From Nicotiana tabacum (taxonomy: Eukaryota > Streptophyta > Magnoliopsida > Solanales > Solanaceae): 64,000 bases of DNA. The DNA lies in contig NC_134102.1 of NCBI RefSeq assembly GCF_000715075.1, forward strand, positions 106,838,001 to 106,902,000, given 5' to 3'. Below are positions 1 through 9,599 of the stretch, one piece after another. Position numbers and translations under genes: made by a program. Below the pieces are notes generated by a model that worked only from the letters and a program-made list of their open reading frames with translations, did not search any database and was not told the DNA's origin. Each line of letters starts with the position of its first letter. Position 1 is the stretch's first letter.

Positions 1-662
1 TCTGTATGCTTTTCTTTGTTTTTCAATTTAACGCATTCAGAAATAATATGACATTTCTTGTGACAATATTTGCACATGACATTTCTGTATCTGGATTTTG
101 ACCTTGATTTAGGTTTCTCACTACTTGAATCTTTCTTATTGGATCTACCTCTTATGAATAAGCCTTCCCCTTGGTTCCCACTAGTTTTCCCAGTAATATC
201 TCTATCTATTTGTTCTTTTGATTTCAAAATAGATTTGATATCTTTATAAGAGATATTATCCTTTCCATAAAGCATAGTATCTCTTATATGTTTAAACGAC
301 TGGGGTAAGGAAACAAATAATAACACAGCTTGATCCTCATCTTTGATTTCAGCATCAAAAGTATCAAGATGTGTAAGTATAGAGGTACCTTCAGCCATAC
401 GAAAAGTGTAGAGTTTTTGCTTTAGGTAAAGCCTGTTTTCTACTGTTCTTTTCAGATATAGGGTTTTAAGCTTTTCCCATATGCCTTTGGCTGAGCTTTC
501 TGTTGTAACTTCACGCAAAACCTCATTTGAAAGATTTAAAATAATACCTGCTTTTGCCTTTTTGTCTATGACGGCAAACTCCTCGTCCGTCATTTTATCC
601 GGGATCTTCTCCTTTCCTTGCAGTGCCAAATCTAAGCCATCCTGAATTAGGATAGCTTCCAT
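1..662 (-). CDS. Ty1/copia Gag, 5' part, open through the left window edge
   Basis: Reading the minus strand from the ATG at 662-660, about 220 codons stay open to the window edge. The start [20 protein letters not shown] and the following region match the copia Gag (UBN2/Retrotran_gag_2) family, which forms the retrotransposon particle. Near the left edge is a CCHC zinc knuckle, [14 protein letters not shown] (CX2CX4HX4C), preceded by a basic Ser/Arg/Lys stretch, as expected for RNA binding. The PBS and LTR lie just upstream at 762-1356. No stop or frameshift is seen, unlike most other retroelement genes here, so this copy may be young. Protease, integrase and RT would lie beyond the left edge. 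Confidence 0.88.
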   Translation of the reverse strand, partial: MEAILIQDGLDLALQGKEKIPDKMTDEEFAVIDKKAKAGIILNLSNEVLREVTTESSAKGIWEKLKTLYLKRTVENRLYLKQKLYTFRMAEGTSILTHLDTFDAEIKDEDQAVLLFVSLPQSFKHIRDTMLYGKDNISYKDIKSILKSKEQIDRDITGKTSGNQGEGLFIRGRSNKKDSSSEKPKSRSKSRYRNVMCKYCHKKCHIISECVKLKNKEKHT

Positions 663-761
663 CTTTAATTGTCACATTCCGAAGTTTGCACTTCGGTCAA
701 ATTTCTCAACATAAGATTTTGTTAGAGTTATTTTGGCTATTTAAACTAACCCGGTTAAATC

Positions 762-776
762 TGGCTCTGATATCAA
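762..776 (-). other. Primer-binding site of the copia element (initiator tRNA-Met type)
   Basis: On the minus strand this reads TTGATATCAGAGCCA, one base off the usual plant TTGGTATCAGAGC motif complementary to the 3' end of initiator tRNA-Met. It lies between the LTR edge (779) and the gag ATG (662), as it should in a minus-strand element. Confidence 0.8.
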
Positions 777-1183
777 TTTGTTAGGATCGGAAACCCGGGT
801 AGTGCGGAATTTAGCCAAACAATGGTATAATGACAATAACAAAGACAATGAAAGTTGATAATAACAACAATTAAAGAATATAAAGAAGACACAAATTTAA
901 CGTGGTTCGATCAAGGTGACCTACGTCCACAAGCGGAGAGGAGCAATTTCACTATACCAACAAGAGTACAAAAGAGAGCACAAAATTAGAGTAAATACTC
1001 TAATTACTCCCAAATACCCCAAGAGAATAACCTCACAAGATCACTCCAAAGAAAGGGTTCACACAAGTGTTTCCCAACACTCACTCTCTTACAAAATACT
1101 CTATAATGAAATAAAGGAGGAGAAAGAAAGATAAGAGTAAAAAGCTCTTGAATTGGTGTGTTTTCAAATAAGGAGAAACTCCT

Positions 1184-1192
1184 CTATTTATA
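1184..1192 (-). promoter_or_regulatory. TATA box of the copia LTR
   Basis: The minus strand reads TATAAATAG in the context GCTATAAATAGAGG, a canonical plant TATA box. It is inside the LTR and oriented toward gag, so it probably drives the element's transcript. Confidence 0.65.
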
Positions 1193-1211
1193 GCAAGAAA
1201 TCCTTGGCCTA

Positions 1212-1342
1212 ATAATGGATATTATGTCATGGCAAATGTCATGATCCATAAATTTGTTATAATAGATATTATGTCATGGCAGATGTCATGAACCACAAAT
1301 TTGTTATAATAAATATTATGTCACGGTAAATGTCATGAAAAT
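1212..1342. repeat. 47-bp tandem repeat in the copia LTR
   Basis: The motif ATTATGTCAYGG recurs at 1221, 1268 and 1315, an exact 47-bp period over about 2.7 units. Each unit also carries ATGTCATGA and, in the first two, AAATTTGTTATAAT. It lies upstream of the minus-strand TATA box, in the U3 region, where such repeats often act as enhancers in copia LTRs. That role is inference. Confidence 0.8.
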
Positions 1343-1356
1343 TTGGCCATATTACA

Positions 1357-1765
1357 AAACTGAACTTTACTTTTGGAAACTGGATGTCATACAATCTTGA
1401 GAAGAAATGTGCTATCCTCTTTAGAGACCTATGGTTAAGATCGATCCTTTTTGTTCTGGTAACTATGAATTAACTCAGAAAGCAAAATATTGGTTTACCC
1501 AGCAGCCAGGGGGTGCACATTATTTTCTCCCAGGAAGTTCAATCATACGTTTTTGTCATTCTTGCTAACTTCAGGTTCTAAACAGCACCCTTAATCCAAA
1601 AGATGGTTTTTGGTATTATACTTTCAAGAGATTCGAAAAAATCTGTTTATTATCTATCAGGCGTGCTATAAATAAAAAACGAAACGAAAGCAAGGGGAAA
1701 ACACGCAGAAAGTGGATGGCTCACTCTTGCTTTCCTTACCAAATAAGGGAAAAGAAAAGCACAAA
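1357..1765. other. Unassigned intergenic stretch
   Basis: No convincing frame, LTR or RNA gene was recognised. The segment separates the copia LTR from the U1 promoter and may be original, non-repeat flank. Confidence 0.5.
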
Positions 1766-1776
1766 GTCCCTGATCG
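1766..1776 (+). promoter_or_regulatory. Upstream sequence element (USE) of the U1 snRNA gene
   Basis: GTCCCTGATCG matches the plant snRNA USE consensus RTCCCACATCG at 9 of 11 positions. It sits at -76 to -66 relative to the predicted U1 start. The gap to the TATA box is 33 bp, the spacing typical of plant snRNA genes read by RNA polymerase II (about four helical turns; polymerase III genes have about one turn less). Confidence 0.75.
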
Positions 1777-1809
1777 GCTGACACAAAGAAAACTGAGTAT
1801 CAAGAGGTG

Positions 1810-1816
1810 TATAAAA
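1810..1816 (+). promoter_or_regulatory. TATA box of the U1 snRNA gene
   Basis: TATAAAA lies at -32 to -26 from the predicted +1 (1842), the standard position in plant snRNA genes, and pairs with the USE at 1766. Confidence 0.75.
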
Positions 1817-1841
1817 GCATGACAAGGAGCAGCAGTGAAAC

Positions 1842-2004
1842 GTACTTACCTGGACGGGGTCAATGGGCGATCAATAAGACCCATGGCCTAGGTTGGTGAC
1901 TTCCATTGCACTTTGGAGGGGCGCCCGCCTAAGGTCGGCTCAAGTGGTCGAGCCTATGTCATAATTTGTGGCAGTAGGGGCCTGCGTTCGCGCGGCCCCT
2001 ACCC
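1842..2004 (+). ncRNA. U1: U1 spliceosomal snRNA
   Basis: This is a full-length 163-nt plant-type U1 RNA, which base-pairs with 5' splice sites at the first step of spliceosome assembly. The 5' end carries ACTTACCTG (1844-1852), the splice-site-pairing sequence. Stem-loop I has loop ATCAATAAG (the U1-70K site; ATCACGAAG in many species). Stem-loop II has the ATTGCACTTT loop bound by U1A. The Sm site AATTTGTGG is at 1963-1971, and a GC-rich terminal hairpin closed by GGGGCC/GGCCCC follows (about 1977-2000). A USE and a TATA box with Pol II-type spacing lie upstream. The first base appears as G where A is usual. A shorter copy lies at 8594. The gene looks functional, but a small variant or pseudogene cannot be excluded by eye. 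Confidence 0.93.
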
Positions 2005-2020
2005 AGTTCTTAAACAAACT
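2004..2020 (+). terminator. Approximate snRNA 3' box
   Basis: AGTTCTTAAACAAAC directly follows the terminal hairpin. It resembles, but does not exactly match, the plant snRNA 3'-end signal CA(N)3-10AGTNNAA. The truncated U1 copy has AAGTCTTCAACAAAC at the same place, so the motif is conserved between the two copies. Confidence 0.45.
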
Positions 2021-3007
2021 TTTTTTGCTCAAGCTACTACTATTATGTTGAATGGCCCAGAGTTAAGCCATTTACGTTTTTTCGCATTGGGCATTACATC
2101 AGATTGTCAACATCTAGGTATTTTGTCACAAAACCTTCTTATGTAGCTTTTCAGTGATCAGCTTGTGTGCATCTACTACAATAGAGTGAACCACGGACCG
2201 AAGAGGGAATGAGGATGGCCAAAGAAATTTAAGCCTTAAAAGTTTTGGCTGAGGGAAATGAAGAGGTGAATCCCACTCGATAAAAACAGGCATCACTGAA
2301 GAAGCTGTAATTATGTTTTATTTTTCGATATAATGTGAGCAAATGTATTACCTCAATTAATTCATTATTTTACTCGTTCTAGAAAGTAGAAAGTTTATGC
2401 TTCAGTAAGATAAAGTTAGTATTAGTTAAATGGGCAGTGCTAATTTTTTGTAACATTTCAAAAATAAGAGTACTTTTCCCCTGAATAAGAGAGTATTGGA
2501 TATGATGTCTAATTTCACACAATTCTACTTGGGGATGGGGAATTATAGTAAATGTATCTGCTCCAAATTGTGATGTTCTAACAAAAAAAAGTCAGAACTC
2601 ATACTGAATTATTAGAATGTAATTAGCTACAATCTTAAAATAAAACCATATTTGAGAGACTTGTTATTAATAATATAACTCAGAAAGAGGTAATAAGTGG
2701 CCGAGTATATTCAGATGGTGGAGTGCAGTTCCACTGCTTTCAAAATTTGCATATTTCAAATTTTCTGATCAAATATGACAATACAAAAGCAGTTTACCGT
2801 TTAGTTCTGTTTATACTTAGGTTGAGTTTCCACATAGCAGAATGCCGTTCTTCAAGTTCTGTTTATAAATGGTTTAGTTGACTGTTGCACGATGAAAACC
2901 AGCATTGATTTGAAACAAGATAATTTTAGCACTCACTATTTACATAGATAACACACTATGACATCCATCATGATCACATCCTACCATTGATTGTGGCCAA
3001 GATTTGG
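2021..3007. other. Unassigned intergenic stretch
   Basis: AT-rich DNA with no long frame and no recognised repeat end. The first 50 bp downstream of U1 resemble the DNA downstream of the truncated U1 copy at 8705. Confidence 0.5.
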
Positions 3008-4074
3008 CTAGAAATTCTGACGATCAGCATAACTTGCTAAACTTTTGGCGATAGGAATGAGAGGCTTTAAAATTCTGGCGCCGTACTTTTTTCCAAAAAC
3101 TTCTGTACCGGGGATAAAAATGTAGTGTCTAACTAGACCATCTGCAACAAAACAGATGAATTGATGATTGTGTTGTAACTCAAACAATAAAGTTTCCCCA
3201 TCATAACTAACATCCTGTCCCAATGTTTTACTCAACTTCTTGTGCACTTAACTCTCCTGGTGGCGAGTTTCCTTATATCCAATGCTTTTGTCTATCAGAA
3301 CATCCCTAATCTGATAAAGCCCTTCTTTCATGACCTCAAGCTTCTTAACCTCCAAAGTTAATTTTGTCTCTTCACTCAAGCAATTAATAAGGTCGAGAAA
3401 CATTTCAAGAACATCTTCCCACTTGTTAGAAGTGGGTGACTCCGCGCCTTTGGCACGTGCGAGGCACATCCATGAAGTGGATTCAGGGTCATAAGAAGCG
3501 GCACTTTCTAAAAACTTTTGACAAGTTACAACCATTTGCTGCGCCATTTTAATTTCTTTACTCGGACACCTACTATTTAGAAAATCTATCTCAGATTTCA
3601 GTCCAGTAAATATCTCCCCGAGTGCCCTGTCCATATCGGGTACTTTGTGGCCTGTGCACATACTGATTGCCTGACAAGCTTCTTTTGTTGAGCAGACACA
3701 TTCAAGAAGTTTGACTTTTTTGTGAGGGAATCAATGGTAATCGATTCCATCTCGCCAGCTTTACTAAAATACACGGGCTGGTCGTATTGTGAATCAGCTA
3801 ATGTTTCCATCACATTCTTCTTCATCATTTCTTGCATTGACGGACACCCAACAAATGTCCTAGCCGCTGATTTAAAAGTAGACATCTTTTGTTTCAAGCT
3901 CTCATCATAAACTCTGGCACGGTCATTAACATTGAGTAGCTTACCATCAACTAAGTCCACATTCTTTAGCAAATGGCTCAATTTTAAGAAAGCTTTCTCA
4001 TACCATTCAGAAGGCAAAGACTCCGCATGGAATTCTTCTGGGCCGTGATTGTATAAGGTAAAATATGATATGAC
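3008..4074 (-). pseudogene. Broken fragment of a plant protein-coding gene, family not named
   Basis: On the minus strand an open frame starts inside at about 4074 (no clear ATG) and contains SLPSEWYEKAFLKLSHLL, later ESTSWMCLARAK and GLYQIRDVLIDKSIGYKE. The frame changes once near 3612, at a run of three Gs just after the residues PIWTG: the upstream frame continues as a short nonsense tail ending at 3598, while the sensible sequence resumes one base over. A second break is an in-frame TAA at 3250-3248, followed in the same frame by 79 codons ending KSLASYADRQNF. The sequence is rich in soluble-protein composition and has no transposon motifs, so it looks host-derived. I recall a plant-specific uncharacterised family with this type of sequence but cannot name it safely. 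No introns are obvious, so a processed or captured copy is possible. Its 5' end meets a gypsy LTR. Confidence 0.7.
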
Positions 4075-4639
4075 ATGTGGTCATCTAAAGGAAAGACACG
4101 TGAAACCCAATACGGGGATGGCCGAAGACTGAACACAGCCAATCCGCTTGTCCCAGGAAGGGATAACATTCATAAAGATGTATTAAATGCTCTGCGTCCG
4201 GTAGCATTTAATAAGGAATATTCCACCGCATTAAGAGGTACGGCCCGTTATAGAGAATCTGGCATTTATATTTACCGTTACATCTTCATCAATAACCCTG
4301 ATAATTGATATTAAAGGAGGGAACGATCCTAGGACATCCTTCCCTAGACACAACAATAAATAGTGAGCCCAGTTATCATTGTAAAAGACACGAATTTTCT
4401 AGCTAAACTTATACTACGTTCTATACAATGCTTAATACAATCTTACTTTCCCGCTTTTTGATCTCATCATTGCTGTGCCGGGAAACTTTGTTCCCGGAAC
4501 TGTTATCTCTACTGTTTCATCTATATTTTAAGGCTAAGTGTTGTACATTTCTTCAATTATTGTATTATTTCATGATCAAATTAGTTCACTTGTCTAGAAA
4601 CCATATATAAATTTAACTGTACTATTTTACGGGTAAACA
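4075..4639 (+). repeat. Partial LTR of a Tat-like Ty3/gypsy element
   Basis: The segment ends GTAAACA just before a gypsy PBS and contains AATAAATAGTGAGCC (about 4360), a likely promoter region. The left boundary is approximate: the pseudogene frame stops at about 4075 and the character of the sequence changes there. The LTR is probably truncated. Confidence 0.55.
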
Positions 4640-4640
4640 G

Positions 4641-4662
4641 TCTGGCGCCTATTGTGGGGCCT
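4641..4662 (+). other. PBS of the Tat-like element
   Basis: TCTGGCGCCTATTGTGGGGC is the kind of TGGCGCC...GTGGGGC primer-binding site seen in plant Tat-lineage gypsy elements. It follows the LTR edge at 4639 and precedes the gag ATG at 4744. Confidence 0.65.
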
Positions 4663-4743
4663 AGATAGCCGTGCAATTAAATTGATCCTTGCCTTTTTTA
4701 CTAACGTGATTTGATTATTTTGTCTTAGAAACAATCACAGAAA

Positions 4744-6250
4744 ATGGTAGATAACACTGTTAACAACACGCACAACCCTGAAATTCGAGGGGATCAACCT
4801 TATTTCGAGGATTCAATCAGTGACACCCATAATGAGGAGATTGACGCCACGCTGGTGCATGACATGCAGTACCCTTGATAGATTCGGGAGACAACTCCCG
4901 ATGATGCTGATGAGGAGCATGTCGTGGATGCGGTGAGGGTCCTGCAAAAGCAACAGGTGATCATTCTAGGCCATCTCACGCGGCAGGATAAGGTTATGCC
5001 GGAGCTGAAGCAGGCGCTATGGGGGGTTTCGAATAATGCAAACAGACGAGATCCAATTCCTCCCGGGGTTTCCAAAAACCAAACAATGCAGAGAGTCGAC
5101 AACAACACTCCAGGGGTGAAGTTGGCTCCGAAGGGGCTGGGGGGAGCGGATCCGGTCTCAACAACGAGAACGACCCGCTCAAGAATTAAATTTTACGGTT
5201 TCTGAGTGAAGTAAACGCCCGCATGGACCAAATCCCGGGCGCGCCACCAGTATTGAAAGGCCCGGACTCAAAGAAGTATACTAAATTACCGTACAAGCCG
5301 AGTGCGGCACCAGAACCAATCCCGAAGCGGTTCAAAATGCCTGAAGTGCCAAAGTATGACGGGACTTCAGACGCACATGAGCATATTACCACCTACTTGT
5401 GCAGTAAAAGGAAATGATTTAGCTCCTCACAAAATTGTATCAGTGTTGCTAAAGAAATTTGGAGAAACTCTCACGAGGGGAGCTCTAACGTGGCATTCAT
5501 TATTACCCGAGTATTCCATAGATTCCTTTGAGATGCTCACGAATTCTTTTATTAAGGCTCATGCCGGGGACAGAAAAGTACAAGCCCGGAAGGCCGACAT
5601 ATTCAGGACCGCACAGGGAGAATTCGAATTATTACGAGGGTTTCCAGAAAGAAAGAATGTTTCTCCTGTCTATCCCGGATGATTGGGCAGCTGAAGCATT
5701 CACCAAAGGATTAAATCCAGTAGCGAAACTAGGAATTTCTCCAAGGGTGTTCAATATGTGTTATACACCTCTAAAACGTAATATTTTACCTATATACACA
5801 GTGCTATATTTTGATGATGAACACCCTTATGACCATGTGGCTTCGCCACTGATTAAATCCGAGAAGCTCAGACGCTTCCCGGAAGCTGAAGGAGAGCCTG
5901 CTTGAGTTTCAAGCAACAACTTAGGCAGATGTCCACAACCGGTATGAGTCAAAGATAAGGATCAAAGATGACCAATCATCGGCCAAAGGACGGGAGAAGA
6001 GCAGAGAAAAATCAAAGGATGACTACGACACGGACAGACGGACTTCGAGGGGCCGGTTTTTGCCCTACGAGCGGACCGAAGGCCGTGGAAGATACTTTCG
6101 AGAAGCAAACAAGTTCACCGTTGACAGAGGGATCGATCGTGGTTGAAACAATAGATCACTTCAGGATAAAGAGATGTTGGGGTCTCGGGATCCTTCTTAC
6201 CCCAAGTTATCGGAATATAACTTCAACGTCTGTATAGTGGAGTTGGTTCG
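4744..6250 (+). pseudogene. Gag of a Tat-like Ty3/gypsy element, broken
   Basis: The frame starts MVDNTVNNTHNPEIRGDQPY. A coiled Gln-rich stretch follows, then PKRFKMPEVPKYDGTSDAHE (Retrotrans_gag start), FGETLTRGALTWHSLLPEY, KVQARKADIFRTAQGEFELL and IPDDWAAEAFTKGLNP. After a 142-bp interruption by a MITE plus its TSD, the Gag continues with SDASRKLKESLLEFQATT, a stop, then ADVHNRYESKIRIKDDQ and an Arg/Glu-rich tail. Several stops and frame changes break the gene (for example near 4880, 5415 and 5690), so no Gag can be made. Homology ends near 6250, where a different LTR begins; pol is absent. Confidence 0.85.
5719..5850. mobile_element. 132-bp MITE inserted in the Tat-like gag
   Basis: The insert is flanked by the 10-bp direct repeat GATTAAATCC (5709-5718 and 5851-5860). 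Its ends are inverted: AGTAGCGAA on the left and AGTGGCGAA as the reverse complement of the right end, with a second inverted block AAGGGTGTTCA about 24 and 22 bp inside each end. Removing the insert and one repeat restores continuity of the Gag (LNP to SDASRK). A TSD of 9-10 bp fits a Mutator-like source, but the superfamily is inferred from TSD length only. Confidence 0.85.
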
Positions 6251-7330
6251 CGCGACCCATGCTCAATTATCTGCTAAATTGTTGTTTTGTACTCAGTCAC
6301 AACTTTACTTGCATATTATATCTCGATCTCTATTGTTCATTATTGATGCATTATATCATTGCTGTTTGGGCTGGTTATCATGATTTCTGAGAGCCCGAGA
6401 GATTGGAGAGCTTGATGACTTAGTGAGACCGATGGCCTGATTGTGAGGATATTTATGGGATCGGGCTACACGCTGCAACTTGTTTCATTGATTTATGCCA
6501 TGATTGGCTTGTTATAGCGCTTGGGCTGAAGGAACCCCTTCAGAGTTTGTACACATCCCTAGTGAGCGCATGTACCTACTGAGTGCTAAGTGCCGAGTGC
6601 CGAGTGCTGAGCGATTGAGAGGAATGAGTGATTGTGAGGTTGGAGTCAATGAGAGGACTGAGTGACTGTTGCTCTGAGAGGATGAATTTGACTTTCATTT
6701 CTGTTGCACTTCAGCTGTCATGTATCACCGTCTTGTAATTTCTGAGAGATAATATATTTGTTTCACTTGAAATTGACATAGATTAACTGTTGTGGCCTAA
6801 ATTGTCGAATTTGAAAGCATGCCTACCTTCCTATGTTGAAATTACTATAATTGAACTATAACTGTGAAACTCGTCACTACTTTCAGTCCTTTATTTAGTC
6901 TTGTTACTTACTGAGTTGGTACAATACTCACGCTACACCCTGCACTTCCTGTGCAGATTCAGGTATTTTCAGACACGGTGGGTGTTGATTCCTTTGCACA
7001 GTTGATCGTTTGGAGATTTCAAGGTAACTGCCTGGCGCTTCGCAGACCTTGTCTCTCCTTCCCCATCTTTCCGCCTTATGTATTTAGTTTCAGACTATTA
7101 TAGATAGTACTCCCAAAATTGTGATGTTTAGATGTTCATGTACTCAGTGATACCCCGATATTGAGAATTTCTATATTGGCTTTGACTTTCTATCCATTTT
7201 GAGAGTTTTGATGATTTAAACCTGTGTTATTCTTATTTTTCATTTAAACATGTAGAAGTATTTTGAAGTGTCGGCTTGCCTAGTACCACATTAGGCGCCA
7301 TCACGACAGGCTAAGTTTTGGGTCGTGACA
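6251..7330 (+). repeat. 3' part of a gypsy LTR ending GGGTCGTGACA
   Basis: The segment ends GGCGCCATCACGACAGG...GGGTCGTGACA, the typical 3' end of Solanaceae Tekay-type LTRs. There is no PBS after 7330 and no 5' terminus (TGTCACGACCC or TGTAACGACCC) at the left, so this is a truncated LTR or part of a solo LTR abutting the broken Tat-like gag. Confidence 0.7.
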
Positions 7331-8593
7331 CTTTGACAAGTGGCTATGCAAATCCACCATGTGTCTTCATGCATAGAAGACTAGGTACACTTGTTAATAT
7401 TGAAGCCAAGTGGACTAATATATTTCGACAAGGATTAAAAGACTCTCCACACTTGTCTTACATGCAACCTCCCTAATTGCCTACAAATAGGTTGTGGATT
7501 AGCCATCATACTAACCCAAATTCTCAACCAAAAATTCATCTCGCTAATCATTACCTATTATTATTAATTCTTCTCTCCAATTTTCTGAACCTGCTGGATT
7601 TATTATTTGATTTTGTTCATTCCTGTATCTTCTAAATAAATAGAGGTAGGCTTGTTTAAAACATTTCACATTGCTGAAATAGTATCTTAGGACAGTGATC
7701 AGCGCGACTCAAGCCAATTCGTGTATCTGCTCACAAATAATATTATTGCAGTATTATCATTATTTCCTCGTGTCATTTCCCTACAATTTCTATCTATAAA
7801 GATACAATTAAATAACTTTTGCTAGATTTTGTAAGCTTCAGAGAGGTAATATTTCTACGGTAGTTCATAGAATTAGTAATCTAGAATTAATAATTACAGT
7901 GGTTAAAAAGTTTGTGAAAGTATATTTTAAAACAATATTGCCGACGACATCTGAATTCAGTAAAAGAATTCATATATCACTATTAGCAAAACGAAAATGA
8001 TGTCGTCTCTTAAATTTTAATTCTGAAAAATTCATCTTTTATTATTTCTCCAAAGCAAAGGCCAAGCCGTTTGTCTCTACCGAGCGCTATATAGCAATAT
8101 CAAATCCTTATGGTGGCTATGATATGAATTTGAAGAGAAAAAGACTCTTGGGTAGAAGTATTTCAAGAATTAGAATCGATTTCTATTTTCTTCGTTTTCC
8201 TTAATTTTTCCATTAAAATCTCTTTATTGGAGTACTACTTTGATTCTCTTCCCATTCCATAATTGATGTTTATTAGTAATAAATTAATATTATTACAAAA
8301 AAGGATTTGTCCCTTAGGTACACATGTCACCATCCACGACTTATTTTCCACAAATTCAAGAGAAATCCATTACAAATCAAACTTCCTTTACAAATCGTAG
8401 GTGGACTCTTTTTTAAGCTCTCAGGCGCCTCTCAACAAGTTATCTCAAATTTTTCACCTCATATTCAATCAAGGAATTTTTAATCTAAAGAGAGTTATAG
8501 TCCATGGGTTCATTCTGGCTTTCTTTCCTCTTTTACGTATTTTTGTTACTTATCTGCGTGTTTTCTTAAATTGAGGGAAAGAAAGGGAAGCAA
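7331..8593. other. Unassigned AT-rich stretch, possible LTR remnant
   Basis: There is no long frame. A promoter-like GCCTACAAATAGG occurs near 7480 and an untranslated-leader-like pyrimidine-rich segment follows, which could be an old LTR, but neither end was identified. Confidence 0.35.
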
Positions 8594-8704
8594 TGGTGAC
8601 TTCCATTGCACTTTGGAGGGGTGCCCGCCTAAGATCGGCCCAAGTGGTCGAGCCTACGTCATAATTTGTGGCAGCGGGGCCTGCGTTCGCGCGGCCCCTA
8701 CCCA
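8594..8704 (+). pseudogene. U1: 5'-truncated U1 snRNA copy
   Basis: From TGGTGACTTCC onward, 111 bp match the 3' two-thirds of the U1 RNA at 1842-2004, including the ATTGCACTTT loop, the Sm site AATTTGTGG (8663-8671) and the terminal GGGGCC/GGCCCC hairpin. The first ~55 nt are missing: the splice-site-pairing 5' end, stem-loop I, and any USE or TATA. The DNA downstream still resembles that downstream of the full gene for about 50 bp, so the copy arose at DNA level, not by reverse transcription. It cannot make working U1. Confidence 0.9.
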
Positions 8705-9599
8705 AGTCTTCAACAAACGTTTTGCACTCAAGGCATGACTATTGTGTAGTTGTGAATTCGTTAGATAAATGAGAAAGTTCTGTGGAATTCCAATTTGTTA
8801 ATTTAGATTTCGCATGACATAAATAACTCTAGTTGCTGTAGTAGTTGTTTGCCTTTGTATATTTGGGTGTGAGGACTGAGGATGGAATTACCTGGTCTAC
8901 TACTGAATTTGTTTTAAAAAGTTTTTTTTTTTCTAATTAATTTTAGCCTTTTCCTTCCCATTATTCTCGTCTTCGAGAGAATCTCATGGTTTTTTTTTGG
9001 ACCAAACAGTTATGACACAACCCAACTCTATGTCTTGTTCATGGGTATGGTGAAATTCTACTCGGAGAAAATGCTTTTCATTCTAGAATTTGAATTTATA
9101 ATGGGTTCTATATTCAAGAAAAGGCAGCTTAATGAGTTCTAGATAATTATTTATATACATTAAGTGAATTTCTTAACACAAATGCAAAATTTTGGCTGAA
9201 GCTAATGGTTCTGACGAACTGTAACTAGAACTCCAACTCCGTCTGTGCCTGAATGATGAGGAGGAAATGGCCCTAATAAGAGAAAAATATCATGCATAAG
9301 TTGAACCGGAATCTAATTTTTAGTACTAATATTTTTTCTTTCTTTGCAGGAAATAATTAAACTAATAAGAAAAAAGAACAATGAGAAGAAAAATTTCACT
9401 TTCCAAATTTGCAAAGAAGAACTATAATGCTGAAAAGTTAAAAGTGAAGTGGTGTATGCAACTTTACAAATGATTAAAGTATTTGTGCACATGAAAAAAT
9501 CCAAGCAAATGACCCACTTGCCGATTTGGAGGATTACATTTAAGCAAACTTTACAACTACAAGCACATGCAAGTTGCCAACTTGGAAAAATATATTTGA
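8705..9599. other. Unassigned intergenic stretch
   Basis: About the first 45 bp are U1 downstream flank. The remainder is AT-rich with no recognised gene or repeat end. Confidence 0.4.

Larger units (their letters stand above)
779..1356 (-). repeat. 5' LTR of the minus-strand copia element
   Basis: The 578-bp segment begins TGTTAGG and ends ATTACA on the plus strand, so it has TG...CA ends. It abuts the PBS on the correct side. It contains a TATA box for the minus strand and a 47-bp tandem repeat in the upstream (U3) part. The outer edge (1356) is inferred only from the terminal dinucleotide, because the partner LTR is outside the window and no TSD can be checked. Confidence 0.65.

Noticed and set aside
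1913..2146. 77-codon plus-strand frame
   Set aside because: It lies across the U1 snRNA gene and its flank; the RNA explains the sequence.
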